A DNA stretch of 64,000 nucleotides, from assembly GCF_017498505.1 (NCBI RefSeq), contig NZ_CP071798.1:2811501-2875500 (forward strand). Direction: 5' to 3'. This document shows, piece by piece, positions 8,172 through 17,425 of the stretch. Position 1 is the first letter of the stretch; the number at the start of each line of letters is the position of its first letter. The notes below the pieces were generated by a model. The model searched no databases. It had not been told where the DNA came from and worked only from the letters and a program-made list of their open reading frames with translations. The stretch comes from Sporosarcina sp. Te-1 (GTDB lineage Bacteria; Bacillota; Bacilli; Bacillales_A; Planococcaceae). Made by a program: the position numbers and the translations under genes.

Positions 8172-10109
8172 ATGTTTAAAACAATAGGAATCCTTGCTCA
8201 TGTCGATGCCGGAAAGACGACATTTTCCGAGCAGTTGCTCTTTCACACGAACAGCATCCGGACGCGTGGTCGGGTCGATCATCAGGATGCTTTCCTCGAC
8301 AATCACGAAATCGAACGGAATCGGGGCATCACCATCTTTGCAGAGCAGGGGAATTTCACATACAACGGTTCCACATATACGATCATCGACACGCCGGGCC
8401 ATGTCGATTTTTCGCCAGAGATGGAACGGGCCATTCAAGTGATGGATTATGCGATTGTCCTGATCAGTGCAGCGGATGGCGTGGAAGGACATACGGAAAC
8501 GGTTTGGCAACTCTTGCAGAAACATCGGATACCAACCTTCTTCTTTCTAAATAAAATGGATCGTGAGGGCACGGATCTTCCCGGCATTTTGAATGAAATG
8601 CGTATGTCCTTTTCAACAGAACTTATGGACGTATCTCAATTAAAAGAGGGAGCATTGTCCGACGAACTGATTGAGTTTATTGCGGAAAGGGATGAAGAGT
8701 TACTGGAGCGGTATATGGAGGGGGATTATGATGAGGATGCCTGGAGGAGCGCAATCAGACGCATGATCCAGGAACTCCAAGTTTTCCCATACGGCTGTGG
8801 CTCCGCTTTGAAAGATATCGGCATTAACGAATTTTTGGACGCTTTCGATCGCCTGACCGTGACAGATTATTGTAAGGAAAGTGATTTGGCGGCCCGGGTC
8901 TATAAAATTAGGCACGACGAAAACGGCAACCGGGTAACATTTCTGAAATTAATGAGCGGCACGTTACGTGTGCGACATGAAATCCATACGGGGACGACAG
9001 TTGAAAAAGTAACCCAGCTGAGACGCTACAATGGGAAGAAATATACGACGGTTGATCATGCGGTGGCGGGTGAATTGATTGCCGTGACAGGGCTCGCTGA
9101 AGCCGCCATCGGAGATGGAATCGGTGCATTGCCAGGCGGCGCCGCCTATGATTTAATTCCCACGCTGCGTTCGAGCGTCCGTTTTGATTCATCCATTCCT
9201 CTGAAAGATATGCTTCACGCCTTTCGGACACTGGATGCGGAGGATCCATCCTTGCAAGTGGTTTGGGATGAGCATGTTCAAGAAGTGCATGTCCATGTGA
9301 TGGGTGTCATCCAGCTTGAAGTGTTGAAGCAAGTGGTGCGCGACCGGTTCGGCTACGACATTGAATTCGGCCAGCCGACTATTCTTTATAAAGAAACAAT
9401 CTCAGCACCAGTGAACGGGTACGGTCATTTTGAACCACTCAAGCATTACGCAGAAGTGCATCTACGGATTGAACCGGCCGAACGGGGTGCAGGCATTACC
9501 TTTGCGAATGAATGCCACGCGAATGACTTATCCATTGGCAATCAAAACCTGATTAAGCATCATATCTTTGAACAGGATCATCATGGTTTATTGACAGGCT
9601 CGGCGCTCACCGACGTGAAAATCACGTTATTGACCGGAAGAGGACATAATGAACATACGTCTGGCGGCGATTTTCGGGAAGCAACGTTCCGCGCCTTGCG
9701 ACAAGGGCTTGAGAAAACAGACAATGTCCTGCTTGAGCCTTACTATGATGTGAAAGTAAAAATTGACATGGATCACATCGGGCGTGTCCTTTCGGATATT
9801 CAACAGGCACACGGCACGTTCGACCCTCCTGAAACAATTGGTGAAAAGACCGTCATTACAGGCAGGGTCCCTGTTGCCACTTTCATGGAGTACAGCACAA
9901 TATTCGCTTCGTTTACAAATGGCAAAGGAGCGATGACGCTGCGGTTCAGCGGCTACGACGTCTGCCACAATCCAGAAGAAGTCATCGAACGGATCGGCTA
10001 TAACAAAGATGCCGATCCTGAATATACGTCTACATCGATTTTCTGCGCTAAAGGGAAAGGCTATGCCGTCCCATGGAATGAAGCAGAGGAAGCGATGCAC
10101 TTACTATGA
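8172..10109 (+). CDS. EF-G-like GTPase of the Tet(M)/Tet(O) ribosomal-protection family
   Basis: A 645-residue cytoplasmic translational GTPase. G motifs are intact: AHVDAGKTT near the N-terminus, RGIT, DTPGH and NKMD. The length and domain layout (G domain, domain II, then EF-G-like C-terminal domains) match ribosomal-protection proteins that displace tetracycline from the 30S A-site. Chromosomal members in Bacillota are often distant from the mobile Tet(M) group and their resistance role is unproven. The frame extends to a GTG at 8163, but that lies inside GAGGTG; the ATG at 8172 has ideal spacing. No mobile-element signs are nearby. Confidence 0.82.
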   Translation: MFKTIGILAHVDAGKTTFSEQLLFHTNSIRTRGRVDHQDAFLDNHEIERNRGITIFAEQGNFTYNGSTYTIIDTPGHVDFSPEMERAIQVMDYAIVLISAADGVEGHTETVWQLLQKHRIPTFFFLNKMDREGTDLPGILNEMRMSFSTELMDVSQLKEGALSDELIEFIAERDEELLERYMEGDYDEDAWRSAIRRMIQELQVFPYGCGSALKDIGINEFLDAFDRLTVTDYCKESDLAARVYKIRHDENGNRVTFLKLMSGTLRVRHEIHTGTTVEKVTQLRRYNGKKYTTVDHAVAGELIAVTGLAEAAIGDGIGALPGGAAYDLIPTLRSSVRFDSSIPLKDMLHAFRTLDAEDPSLQVVWDEHVQEVHVHVMGVIQLEVLKQVVRDRFGYDIEFGQPTILYKETISAPVNGYGHFEPLKHYAEVHLRIEPAERGAGITFANECHANDLSIGNQNLIKHHIFEQDHHGLLTGSALTDVKITLLTGRGHNEHTSGGDFREATFRALRQGLEKTDNVLLEPYYDVKVKIDMDHIGRVLSDIQQAHGTFDPPETIGEKTVITGRVPVATFMEYSTIFASFTNGKGAMTLRFSGYDVCHNPEEVIERIGYNKDADPEYTSTSIFCAKGKGYAVPWNEAEEAMHLL

Positions 10110-10113
10110 AAGG

Positions 10114-10144
10114 CAGGCCACCTGGAGAATGGGTGGTCTTTCTT
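10114..10144 (+). terminator. Probable terminator after the Tet(M)-like gene
   Basis: Short stem CCACC / GGGTGG with an 8-base loop, followed by TCTTTCTT. Confidence 0.55.
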
Positions 10145-10195
10145 CATTGATTAAAAGGAACAAGTGTTCTAAGATATAGAAAAGGAGGCGGGTTT

Positions 10196-10801
10196 ATGAG
10201 ACCTATTTTAAATAAAGATCTTTCAGTTCAAGATTTTCTCGACTATTACTGGTTAAAGGCAGAGCTTCAGACGTTTTGCAGAGGAAACGGGCTAAGCGCC
10301 GCTGGATCGAAGGGGGAAATAACAGACCGTATCTGTACATTCTTAGAGACCGGAAAGATTATGAAGCCACTCCGCCGGGCAACCGCTCGGACAAAGCAGA
10401 AGACACAAAAAGAATTGAACCTCGAAACGGTCATTACGGCAGACCATCGATGCAGCCAAGATGTACGAGCCTTTTTCAAGACCGTCATTCCTACGTTTCA
10501 CTTTTCGACCTTTATTCAAAATTATTTTAAGCAAAACATCGGCAAAACGTATCGGGATGCTGTATCGGCCTGGCATGAAGAGGAGAAACGGAAAAAAGAT
10601 CCCGCATACATAAGGGAGATCGCTCCCCAGTTTGAATATAACCGGTTCATTCGAGACTTCTTCGCCGACCCAAACAACAAAGGCAAAAGCCGGGCAGAAG
10701 CGATTGAAGCCTGGGATACATGCAAACGGCTCCCAGGAAGCCGTGAATACCGGCCAGATAGAGTGCCCTCTCCAAGCGTCAGGCATGAAGCCGATAAATA
10801 A
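10196..10801 (+). CDS. SAP-domain protein with C-terminal DUF6434-like region
   Basis: A 201-residue basic cytosolic protein. Residues ~18-52 form a SAP-like helix-extended-helix motif (LKAELQTFCRGNGLSAAGSK), usually a nucleic-acid-binding module. Residues ~92-186 carry two related segments (HFSTFIQNYFKQNIGKTYRD and YNRFIRDFFADPNNKGKSRA), each followed by an AW motif, which fits DUF6434. Start ATG after AAAAGGAGGCGGG. The 3' end overlaps the convergent methyltransferase by 23 bases. Function unknown; a DNA/RNA-binding role is inference. Confidence 0.7.
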   Translation: MRPILNKDLSVQDFLDYYWLKAELQTFCRGNGLSAAGSKGEITDRICTFLETGKIMKPLRRATARTKQKTQKELNLETVITADHRCSQDVRAFFKTVIPTFHFSTFIQNYFKQNIGKTYRDAVSAWHEEEKRKKDPAYIREIAPQFEYNRFIRDFFADPNNKGKSRAEAIEAWDTCKRLPGSREYRPDRVPSPSVRHEADK

Positions 10802-11390
10802 GGAACCGTTCATCTTCGTTGCTTTCATAGATTCCGCCCAATTTAATTTCCTGTACTAACTCGAAGGCGGTTTTGGTTTCAAGGTATTGGATATAATCCA
10901 ACGAAGGGTAATATAAAATGAGATCGACCGGCCGCCTGTAGTCAGCAACAGATTCCAATATGCGGCCGGCGACCTTGATGAAGACTTGCACGGAGAACGG
11001 ATTGAAGAAATAGAAGCGGTTATCGGTTGGCTCTACTTCATACGTTTCGGCATAGCAGCGTTCAAAACGCAGCAACCCCTCCTTTTTTCTGCGGGCCTTG
11101 CCGTGGTAATGCAATAAATTTGTCAAAGCATCGTCGTACAATCGCCCATTCATTTCAATTCCGGTTACCGTACACCGAAACCGATTATGGACGTAGAAAG
11201 AGACCCGTCCCTTCCCACATCCGTAATCAATGAAACCATCTTCCTTCTGAAGCTCGTAGGTGCGGAACAGCATGTCCATCGCTTCATACGGGGTGGCTTC
11301 ATACCGATTATAATGTGGCGACTGACTTAACAACTCAAGCGTCCCCTCTGTTTTGATGCGCAGTTGATTGTCCATTTCCTTGGCATTCAT
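10779..11390 (-). CDS. Class I SAM-dependent methyltransferase
   Basis: A 203-residue cytosolic enzyme. The SAM-binding motif I is clear (FIDYGCGKGRVSFYV), followed by the acidic motif II (VTGIEMNGRLYDDA) and an NPF motif (YFFNPFSVQVF) where many methyltransferases place their catalytic or substrate loop. The substrate is unknown. ATG at 11390 follows AAAGGGGAG. It converges with and overlaps the SAP-domain gene, which is unusual for unrelated genes but gives no functional link. Confidence 0.75.
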   Translation of the reverse strand: MNAKEMDNQLRIKTEGTLELLSQSPHYNRYEATPYEAMDMLFRTYELQKEDGFIDYGCGKGRVSFYVHNRFRCTVTGIEMNGRLYDDALTNLLHYHGKARRKKEGLLRFERCYAETYEVEPTDNRFYFFNPFSVQVFIKVAGRILESVADYRRPVDLILYYPSLDYIQYLETKTAFELVQEIKLGGIYESNEDERFLIYRLHA

Positions 11391-11464
11391 GACGGGCGTC
11401 TCCCCTTTCTTCCTTTCATTTCATTGTACAGATGGAATGGTCTGCCGGTCGAGTCTTGGACAAT

Positions 11465-11500
11465 AAAAAAAGCGTTTGGAACTTTCCATTCCAAACACTT
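11465..11500 (-). terminator. Terminator of the thioredoxin-like gene
   Basis: Stem GTTTGGAA / TTCCAAAC; on the minus strand it is followed by a run of seven T. Confidence 0.8.
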
Positions 11501-11507
11501 CTTTGAA

Positions 11508-11849
11508 TCAAAGGACTTCTTCTAGAAAATCAAGGAAGTCTTGACGATTTAAATAGCCAATAAACGTTTTGACGACTTCACCGTTTTTGAAAAGATACAA
11601 CGATGGGAAAGCGGAGATGTCGTATTTTAATTGTACCGGGTTTGATTTCGCTTCAAAGTCTTCATATGTGACCCAGTGTTTAACAAACTTTACTTTATCG
11701 GATAAATCTTCTGCCACATCTTCTAAAACCGGTTCGAATGCTTGGCATGGGCCACATTCATCTGTAAAGAAATCAACAAATACCGGCAATTCGCTTTCTA
11801 GTACTTCTTTTTGAAAATCTTCTGCTTTAACTGTTAGTACGTGAGACAT
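11508..11849 (-). CDS. Thioredoxin-family protein
   Basis: A 113-residue single-domain thioredoxin fold with the redox motif CGPC (C32-C35) in FFTDECGPCQAFEP and the cis-proline region SAFPSLYLFKNGEVV. It should act as a cytosolic thiol-disulfide reductant, although the ECGPC context differs from classical WCGPC thioredoxin, so it may be a specialised paralogue. The frame extends to 11906, but the ATG at 11849 follows GGGGGAAAT and removes a non-homologous 19-residue tail. Monocistronic with its own terminator. Confidence 0.82.
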   Translation of the reverse strand: MSHVLTVKAEDFQKEVLESELPVFVDFFTDECGPCQAFEPVLEDVAEDLSDKVKFVKHWVTYEDFEAKSNPVQLKYDISAFPSLYLFKNGEVVKTFIGYLNRQDFLDFLEEVL

Positions 11850-12040
11850 TTTATTTCCCCCTATTCCTGGATAGCTTTGAGTGTTTCCTAAATCCGGATT
11901 TCTCAATACTTGTACTTTAACGGGAATTGAAAAGGACTACAATAGAGCGAGTTAAAGTCATCCTTTTTCATGTTTATCCGGTCAAGAAGCACCTAAACAT
12001 CCCATTTGCTTTGGTTCTCATTGATCCTATGTTATATTTG

Positions 12041-12060
12041 AGTTAGTTGTTCGACTAACT
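12041..12060. promoter_or_regulatory. Palindromic operator upstream of TetR gene
   Basis: Inverted repeat AGTTAGT-N6-ACTAACT, 18 bases before the TetR-family start and just after a possible -10 (TATATT, 12033-12038). Its position fits an autoregulatory site. Confidence 0.65.
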
Positions 12061-12077
12061 AATAAAGGAGTTCTATC

Positions 12078-12665
12078 ATGGCAAAGCCGAATGTCAGTAA
12101 CAAAGATTCTTTAATCCAAGCTGCAAAGACATGTATTGCAAGAGATGGGCTTGAAAATTTCACATTGAAAACGGTTGCCGATGAAGGAGGAGTTTCCCAA
12201 GGCACCGTCTATTATCATTTTCGGACAAAGGAGCAATTATTGCTGGAGGTAGTTAAGGAACTATGCGAGTCTTCATGGGAAGGACTGGTCGCCCAAGAGG
12301 AACTGATCATCAAAGAAGCGTTAGCATCCGCCAAAAGCCGTTGTGCTTTCGATTCCTTTTATCACCGGCTTTACTTTACATTGCTCTCTTCCAGTTTGCA
12401 CAACCAGAGAATTCGGGAGCAACTAAAAGAGATCCTTCGTAAGGAAAATGAAGTGCTTTCTCTGCAGGTCGAGAGCATTTGGACGGTCTCGCCTGTCAAC
12501 GGTGTTTCCACTCAAACATGGGGGATCGTATTAAATTCCATAATTGACGGGATTGCTATGCAAGCTTTGCTCGATGAGGAGTTTCCGGTTGATCAAGTTT
12601 ATGCCGAACTGGAACTTATTATTGAGGGGTTAACACAATTTGCGAAAGGAGAGCAAGCAACATGA
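12078..12665 (+). CDS. TetR/AcrR-family transcriptional regulator
   Basis: A 195-residue regulator. The N-terminal helix-turn-helix spans residues ~8-55, with the family signature LKTVADEGGVSQGTVYYHF and FRTKEQLLLEVV. The C-terminal helical part is the ligand and dimer domain. AAAGGAG precedes the ATG. Its stop overlaps the next start by four bases (ATGA), so the two are translationally coupled and the membrane protein is the likely regulated partner. A palindrome in the promoter suggests autorepression. Confidence 0.85.
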   Translation: MAKPNVSNKDSLIQAAKTCIARDGLENFTLKTVADEGGVSQGTVYYHFRTKEQLLLEVVKELCESSWEGLVAQEELIIKEALASAKSRCAFDSFYHRLYFTLLSSSLHNQRIREQLKEILRKENEVLSLQVESIWTVSPVNGVSTQTWGIVLNSIIDGIAMQALLDEEFPVDQVYAELELIIEGLTQFAKGEQAT

Positions 12666-13072
12666 AGTTTGTTTGGTCAGGGATTTTTGGTGTGTCCGTT
12701 TGGCTGATTGCCACCCTGTTTTTTATGTTTCTTGGTGAACATGTCCTCATCCCACCCGGTGCGCCATCTTATTGGGTTCAATTTCTCTTACTGGAGGCTG
12801 CAACCGCAGTGCTGCTTTTCTTCACAACTTTCATTTACATTAAACTTGACCGCACCCCAAAGGCGGCAATACGTTTTGCTGTCGGTGGAACAATAATCGG
12901 TCTTTTCCTGGACTCCCTATCCATCTCGTATCACGCTTTTTTCTTTTCCAGTCTGGATGATGGTCAACTCATCTCTTTTGTTGTATGGCTATGTACTGCT
13001 TATGCGCTTTATTTATTCGTCCCACTCGTCGCAGATAAGCGGTTAAAAAAGAGAGAGCCCGTAACAACATAA
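12662..13072 (+). CDS. Small four-helix membrane protein, TetR-coupled
   Basis: A 136-residue protein with four predicted membrane segments (residues ~5-25, ~40-60, ~72-92, ~100-120). It may belong to a DUF5367-like group, but I am not certain. It overlaps the TetR-family gene by four bases and must be expressed with it. TetR-coupled membrane proteins of this size are often exporters or stress proteins; nothing in the sequence names a substrate. Confidence 0.6.
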   Translation: MKFVWSGIFGVSVWLIATLFFMFLGEHVLIPPGAPSYWVQFLLLEAATAVLLFFTTFIYIKLDRTPKAAIRFAVGGTIIGLFLDSLSISYHAFFFSSLDDGQLISFVVWLCTAYALYLFVPLVADKRLKKREPVTT

Positions 13073-13131
13073 CGCTTTTACTTACTAATTCTCCTCCGCT
13101 AATAAAATCAATACTCTACTATACCGAAAAT

Positions 13132-13163
13132 ACCCCTTCCTGCGAACCATCACAAGAAGGGGT
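13132..13163. terminator. Probable bidirectional terminator
   Basis: Stem ACCCCTTC / GAAGGGGT with a 16-base loop between two convergent genes. The T-run is weak on both sides. Confidence 0.55.
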
Positions 13164-13182
13164 CGTGAGACTTATCAGATCG

Positions 13183-16100
13183 TTATTTTACAAATTCCGG
13201 CACAACTTCCGATAAAGTTTTCTTTGCGACCTTCTCCGTTTCCTTCTCTACGACCGTACGTCTTGTTACAAGATGGTACACGGCCGGGATTAGCACCAAT
13301 GTGATGATGGTCGCAAAGAGCAGGCCAGCGATTAGCACGGTTGCGAGAGGCGCCTGGTAGTTGCCGGATGCGCCGGATGCTAAGGCGAGTGGCAGCATGC
13401 CGCCGACCGTTGTCAACGTCGTCATGAAAATAGGACGGATCCGCTGCTTCCCAGCCGCGATGAGGGCTTCTTCCACTTGCATACCTTCCCGCCGTAATTG
13501 GTTCGTCCGGTCAATGAGCAGGATGGCATTGTTGAGGACGATGCCAATGAGCATGATAACGCCCATGCCAGATAATAGGTTGAGCTCCCGCTGCGTCAGG
13601 AAGAGACCGACAATGACTCCGATAATGGCCATTGGTATGACGGACATGACGATGAGCGGATGGCCCAAGTGATTGAATTGAACTGCCATGACAAAGTAGA
13701 CAAGGAACATGGCGATGCCCAGAACAATTGCCATCTCTATCATCAACTGCTGTTGTTGCTCAATATCTCCGCCTGCATCGATCGCATAGCCTGCTGGCAG
13801 ATCGAATGCATTGATGATTTTTTGGACGTCTCGATTGACTGCCCCTAAATCTCTACTTTCGATATCAGCACCCACTGAGATGAAACGCTCTCCATCGATG
13901 TGCGCAATCTCTTTCGGAGTTTGGATGGATTTTAATTCAATTAATGATGATAGCTTCACATCTCCTGTTACTGTCGGAATGTCCATCTGTAGAACATCAC
14001 TCGGCGAATTTGCTTTTGTTGCCCACCTGACCATTAGTGGAATTTGTTCCTCGTTATAGGCCATTTCACCGATTGGCATATCAATAAACGCTTGTTGAAG
14101 AAATTGTTTTACTTGAATCGTTGTTAATCCCGCCTCTTCAATGGCGGTTTCCTTCAAAACGACCTGTTGCTGCGTCTGGCTATTCTCCATTGAATCTGTG
14201 ATGCCGACAAGCCCTTCAACAGATGCGAGCTTTTTGGAAAAATCCTTTCCAATCGTCTGCAGCTCAGTAAAATTTTCTCCTTTAATCATGACTTGGACAG
14301 GTGCTCCGCCGAGACCATCCATCGCACTTTGGACAGTCTTGATTGGCGATCGTTCTGCCAGTCCTCGCAGTGTTTTTAAAATTTCCTCATTCACTTCTTT
14401 TTGTGCTGTCCGGATCTCATCACCTTTTGTCATATTAATGATTCCAACGAGCAGATTCCCATTGTCGATGATAAACGTGGAATCCACGTCCTCAATGGTG
14501 CCTAACTGATCCACTACTTTCTGTACAACTTTCTCTTTCTCTTTTCCTTCAACACCTGGTTCCAATTCAATGAGGATTTCTGAATATCGATTAAAAATAT
14601 CCGGCATGACGGTCATCGGTATTTTATTCACTAGTGTAAGCGACCCGCCAAACAAAAGGATGAATAGTACGATCACTAATCCACTTCTCCATTTTTTTGC
14701 GACAACCCAGGAAATGGAGGCGCCGTATTGCTTCATGACCTTGCCCTCTGTCCGTTCTTTCTTCGGTTTTCGGTAGCGCAAGAACCTCTCCGAAAGCGTC
14801 GGAATAATCGTGAAAGCGACGAGGACAGAGCTGATCAACGTTACCGCCACGACAATGGATAAGATAATCATGAACTGTCCCATGTCTCCTCCGATGAAAC
14901 CGATCGGCAGGAACACGACGATTGTTGTCAACATGGAGGAGACAACAGCTCCTGCCACCTCTTTCGTCCCGACGAGAACCGCATCAAGTTTGCCGAGACC
15001 CAGCTCCTTCTGTCGATAAATGGATTCCAATATAACAATCGAGGAATCGACCATCATGCCGATACCAAGACCTAGACCAATAAGCGTCAGCATATTTAAG
15101 CTATAGCCAAGTAGATAGACCGTCAGAAACGTTAGTAAGACAGATGTAGGGATGGATATGCCGATGATCAGCGTAGCACGGACGTTTCGGAGGAATAACA
15201 ACAAAATTGCTACAGCTACAATACTCCCAATCAAAATATTATCTGTCACGCCATCAATGGATTCTTGAACAAAATCGGCTTGCGCCACCATTTCATTCAA
15301 CTCGAAGTCTTTGACTAGCCCTTCGTCTTGGATTTTTTCCACTTCCGCTCGAACGGCCTTTGCCATATCGAGCTGGGTTACGCCGGTTGCCCTGCTAATT
15401 TGAATAAAAATCAAATCTTTGTTACCGTTCTTCCATACGTACGATGCGTTTGCAAGTGGCTCGACGGATACGGATGCGATGTCACTAAGTGTGATGATTC
15501 CATCGGCAGTTGGTATTTCCACTTTGCGTAACGCATCTACATCCTCCACTTTTGTATGCCATCGAAGCAAGGATCCATTCTTTTCTTCGGAGGCAAGCTC
15601 CCCAAGCGTCATTTCCGAATTCGATTCTGAGATGTTGCCCATAACTTGGGAGATGTCAAGGCCGAGCTCTGCCACCTTTTGGCGATCCAACTGAATGGAC
15701 ACTTCATGCTCCACCATGCCGGATATATTGACCTCTTGCACTTCTTTCAAGTTTTCCAATCTTGGTTTTAAGACATGCCGGCCGAAAGAGGACATCTTCT
15801 CCATTTCTCCACCTGAAGCTTCCATGAAGAACTCAGACCCTCCGCGCACCCCATATTGGCCTGTGTATGCTTCTTTGATCTCCGGATGTTGCGATTGAAT
15901 GCTGTTCACAACGCGTTCAACTTCTTCAATGGCTTCTGACCCTTTCCCTCTGGCGAAAACCATATCTAACTGGGTGCCTCCGAGAATTGTCGAAGATTGA
16001 ACCTTCTCCACATCCTCGAGCGCCAGCAATTTCTGTTCCAACGTATTTGTAATCCGTTCTTCTACGTCAATCGCCGCCATATCCCCCGCCTCGATGACGA

Positions 16101-16239
16101 CATACCCTCCGTCTGCTCCGACAGATGGCATGATTTCCTTGCCGAGCCTAAAAACCGCCAAGACCCCTAACAAAATGATCATGACTGATAATAAGCCGAC
16201 CAACACCTTTTTCTTTACGATGCTTTCTAAAATCTTCAC
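13183..16239 (-). CDS. RND-family efflux transporter (AcrB/SwrC-like)
   Basis: A 1018-residue membrane transporter with the RND layout: TM1 at residues ~10-30, a large extracytoplasmic loop, six TMs including GIGMMVDSSIVILESI, a second large loop, and a last block with GIVLNNAILLIDRTNQLR. In Bacillota such single proteins (SwrC/YerP type) export lipopeptides or drugs using the proton gradient without an outer-membrane partner. The frame reaches 16266, but GTG at 16239 follows GGAAGGGG and gives the natural start MKILESIVKKKVLVG. No membrane-fusion protein gene is adjacent. The AraC regulator is divergent. Confidence 0.85.
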   Translation of the reverse strand: MKILESIVKKKVLVGLLSVMIILLGVLAVFRLGKEIMPSVGADGGYVVIEAGDMAAIDVEERITNTLEQKLLALEDVEKVQSSTILGGTQLDMVFARGKGSEAIEEVERVVNSIQSQHPEIKEAYTGQYGVRGGSEFFMEASGGEMEKMSSFGRHVLKPRLENLKEVQEVNISGMVEHEVSIQLDRQKVAELGLDISQVMGNISESNSEMTLGELASEEKNGSLLRWHTKVEDVDALRKVEIPTADGIITLSDIASVSVEPLANASYVWKNGNKDLIFIQISRATGVTQLDMAKAVRAEVEKIQDEGLVKDFELNEMVAQADFVQESIDGVTDNILIGSIVAVAILLLFLRNVRATLIIGISIPTSVLLTFLTVYLLGYSLNMLTLIGLGLGIGMMVDSSIVILESIYRQKELGLGKLDAVLVGTKEVAGAVVSSMLTTIVVFLPIGFIGGDMGQFMIILSIVVAVTLISSVLVAFTIIPTLSERFLRYRKPKKERTEGKVMKQYGASISWVVAKKWRSGLVIVLFILLFGGSLTLVNKIPMTVMPDIFNRYSEILIELEPGVEGKEKEKVVQKVVDQLGTIEDVDSTFIIDNGNLLVGIINMTKGDEIRTAQKEVNEEILKTLRGLAERSPIKTVQSAMDGLGGAPVQVMIKGENFTELQTIGKDFSKKLASVEGLVGITDSMENSQTQQQVVLKETAIEEAGLTTIQVKQFLQQAFIDMPIGEMAYNEEQIPLMVRWATKANSPSDVLQMDIPTVTGDVKLSSLIELKSIQTPKEIAHIDGERFISVGADIESRDLGAVNRDVQKIINAFDLPAGYAIDAGGDIEQQQQLMIEMAIVLGIAMFLVYFVMAVQFNHLGHPLIVMSVIPMAIIGVIVGLFLTQRELNLLSGMGVIMLIGIVLNNAILLIDRTNQLRREGMQVEEALIAAGKQRIRPIFMTTLTTVGGMLPLALASGASGNYQAPLATVLIAGLLFATIITLVLIPAVYHLVTRRTVVEKETEKVAKKTLSEVVPEFVK

Positions 16240-16433
16240 AAGTAAACCCCTTCCATTCATAATCAACTGACTGACATAACCGTACCACCTGCGGTTACCG
16301 CCCTTAAACGAGCTCCCGTCCGATTTCGTATTCAGCCTTTGGTCGTAGATTCAGACAATAAACAGTTCTTTGCATAATGGGTCTACTCAGAAAGATGTTT
16401 TCCATTTAAGATTAGGAAAAGGAGGGGGTTGCG

Positions 16434-16520
16434 ATGGAAATGGATTGTGGAAAAGTGGGAAGTTATGCGCGATCCAGAAATGATCTGCCGGCTGAGCATA
16501 GGTTGGTGCCTGCCTCATGA
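16434..16520 (+). CDS. 28-codon upstream ORF (putative leader peptide) overlapping the AraC start
   Basis: ATG at 16434 follows a near-ideal AAAAGGAGGGGG and opens a 28-codon frame (begins MEMDCGKVGSYARSR). Its TGA stop overlaps the ATG of the AraC-family gene in the sequence ATGA. The AraC gene itself has no good ribosome-binding site, and a stop codon at 16499 forbids an upstream extension. Translation of the regulator therefore probably depends on ribosomes finishing this ORF. Whether the peptide itself acts is unknown. Confidence 0.6.
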   Translation: MEMDCGKVGSYARSRNDLPAEHRLVPAS

Positions 16521-17386
16521 AAAAAGACAAGTCCCCCAATTTCATTCTTCATGCCAAAAGCGATGAATTCCATTGGGAAGGAGTTGGACAATTGTCTATT
16601 AAAACCTTCTCAGGCGGACGGGCACTTTACAAGACGAATAAAGGATTTTTCGCTGTGGAGGAGAATAGATATTTAGTATTGAATGAAGGGGACTATACGA
16701 TCGCCATTGACGAAGTGCAAGAGGTCGAGTCCTTTTGCCTCTTCTTCCATCACGGCTTTGCTGAAGAAGTCTATCGGACGCTCACTGATACATCTGATCA
16801 GCTATTGACCGATCCAGATCGAGACAAAGAATCGTTAGGATTTTTCGAGAAAACATACGAAATGAGTCCAGGCCTGTTCACACTGCTCCAAAATATGAAG
16901 CAGCAATATCCAGATAAGAAACACGATCGGCTTTGGCTGGAGGAGCAATTTCATCAAACCATGCAGCACCTCTTATCCGCACACCAGCTTGCAGGGCAAG
17001 AGATGGAACCCATCCAAATGTTGCGAAGCTCCACAAAGGAAGAATTGTACAGGCGGGTTGCCATCGCCGATGAGTTCATTCGCGCATTCTACAAAGTGCA
17101 GATCCAATTGAAGGATATTGCCCAGACGGCATGCATGTCGACGAATCACCTCTTGCGCTGTTACAAACAAGTATATGGAAAAACACCCCATCAACAACTA
17201 GCCGAATTACGAATGTTGGAAGCTAAAAAACAATTGGCAAACGTTGAATGGACTATCACCGATATTGGCCTTACACTCGGTTTCCAGTCTCCCGCTTCCT
17301 TCAGCAAGGCCTTTAAACTGGCCACGGGAACATCACCTCTCGACTATCGAAAAAAGGTGATTTTGGACAAGAAGAGTTCAACATAA
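16517..17386 (+). CDS. AraC-family transcriptional regulator
   Basis: A 289-residue regulator. The N-terminal ~170 residues form a cupin-like sensor region (GRALYKTNKGFFAVEENRYL, LNEGDYTIAID). The C-terminal ~100 residues carry the two-helix AraC DNA-binding domain (IQLKDIAQTACMSTNHLLRC, YGKTPHQQLAELRMLEAKK, ITDIGLTLGFQSPASFSKAF). Its ATG overlaps the stop of a strong-SD upstream ORF, implying translational coupling. It is divergent from the RND exporter and directly upstream of a VOC-domain gene; both are plausible targets. Confidence 0.82.
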   Translation: MKKDKSPNFILHAKSDEFHWEGVGQLSIKTFSGGRALYKTNKGFFAVEENRYLVLNEGDYTIAIDEVQEVESFCLFFHHGFAEEVYRTLTDTSDQLLTDPDRDKESLGFFEKTYEMSPGLFTLLQNMKQQYPDKKHDRLWLEEQFHQTMQHLLSAHQLAGQEMEPIQMLRSSTKEELYRRVAIADEFIRAFYKVQIQLKDIAQTACMSTNHLLRCYKQVYGKTPHQQLAELRMLEAKKQLANVEWTITDIGLTLGFQSPASFSKAFKLATGTSPLDYRKKVILDKKSST

Positions 17387-17425
17387 CTGTGTAAGATGAA
17401 CGTAATAAGGAAAGGAGAGACGAAA

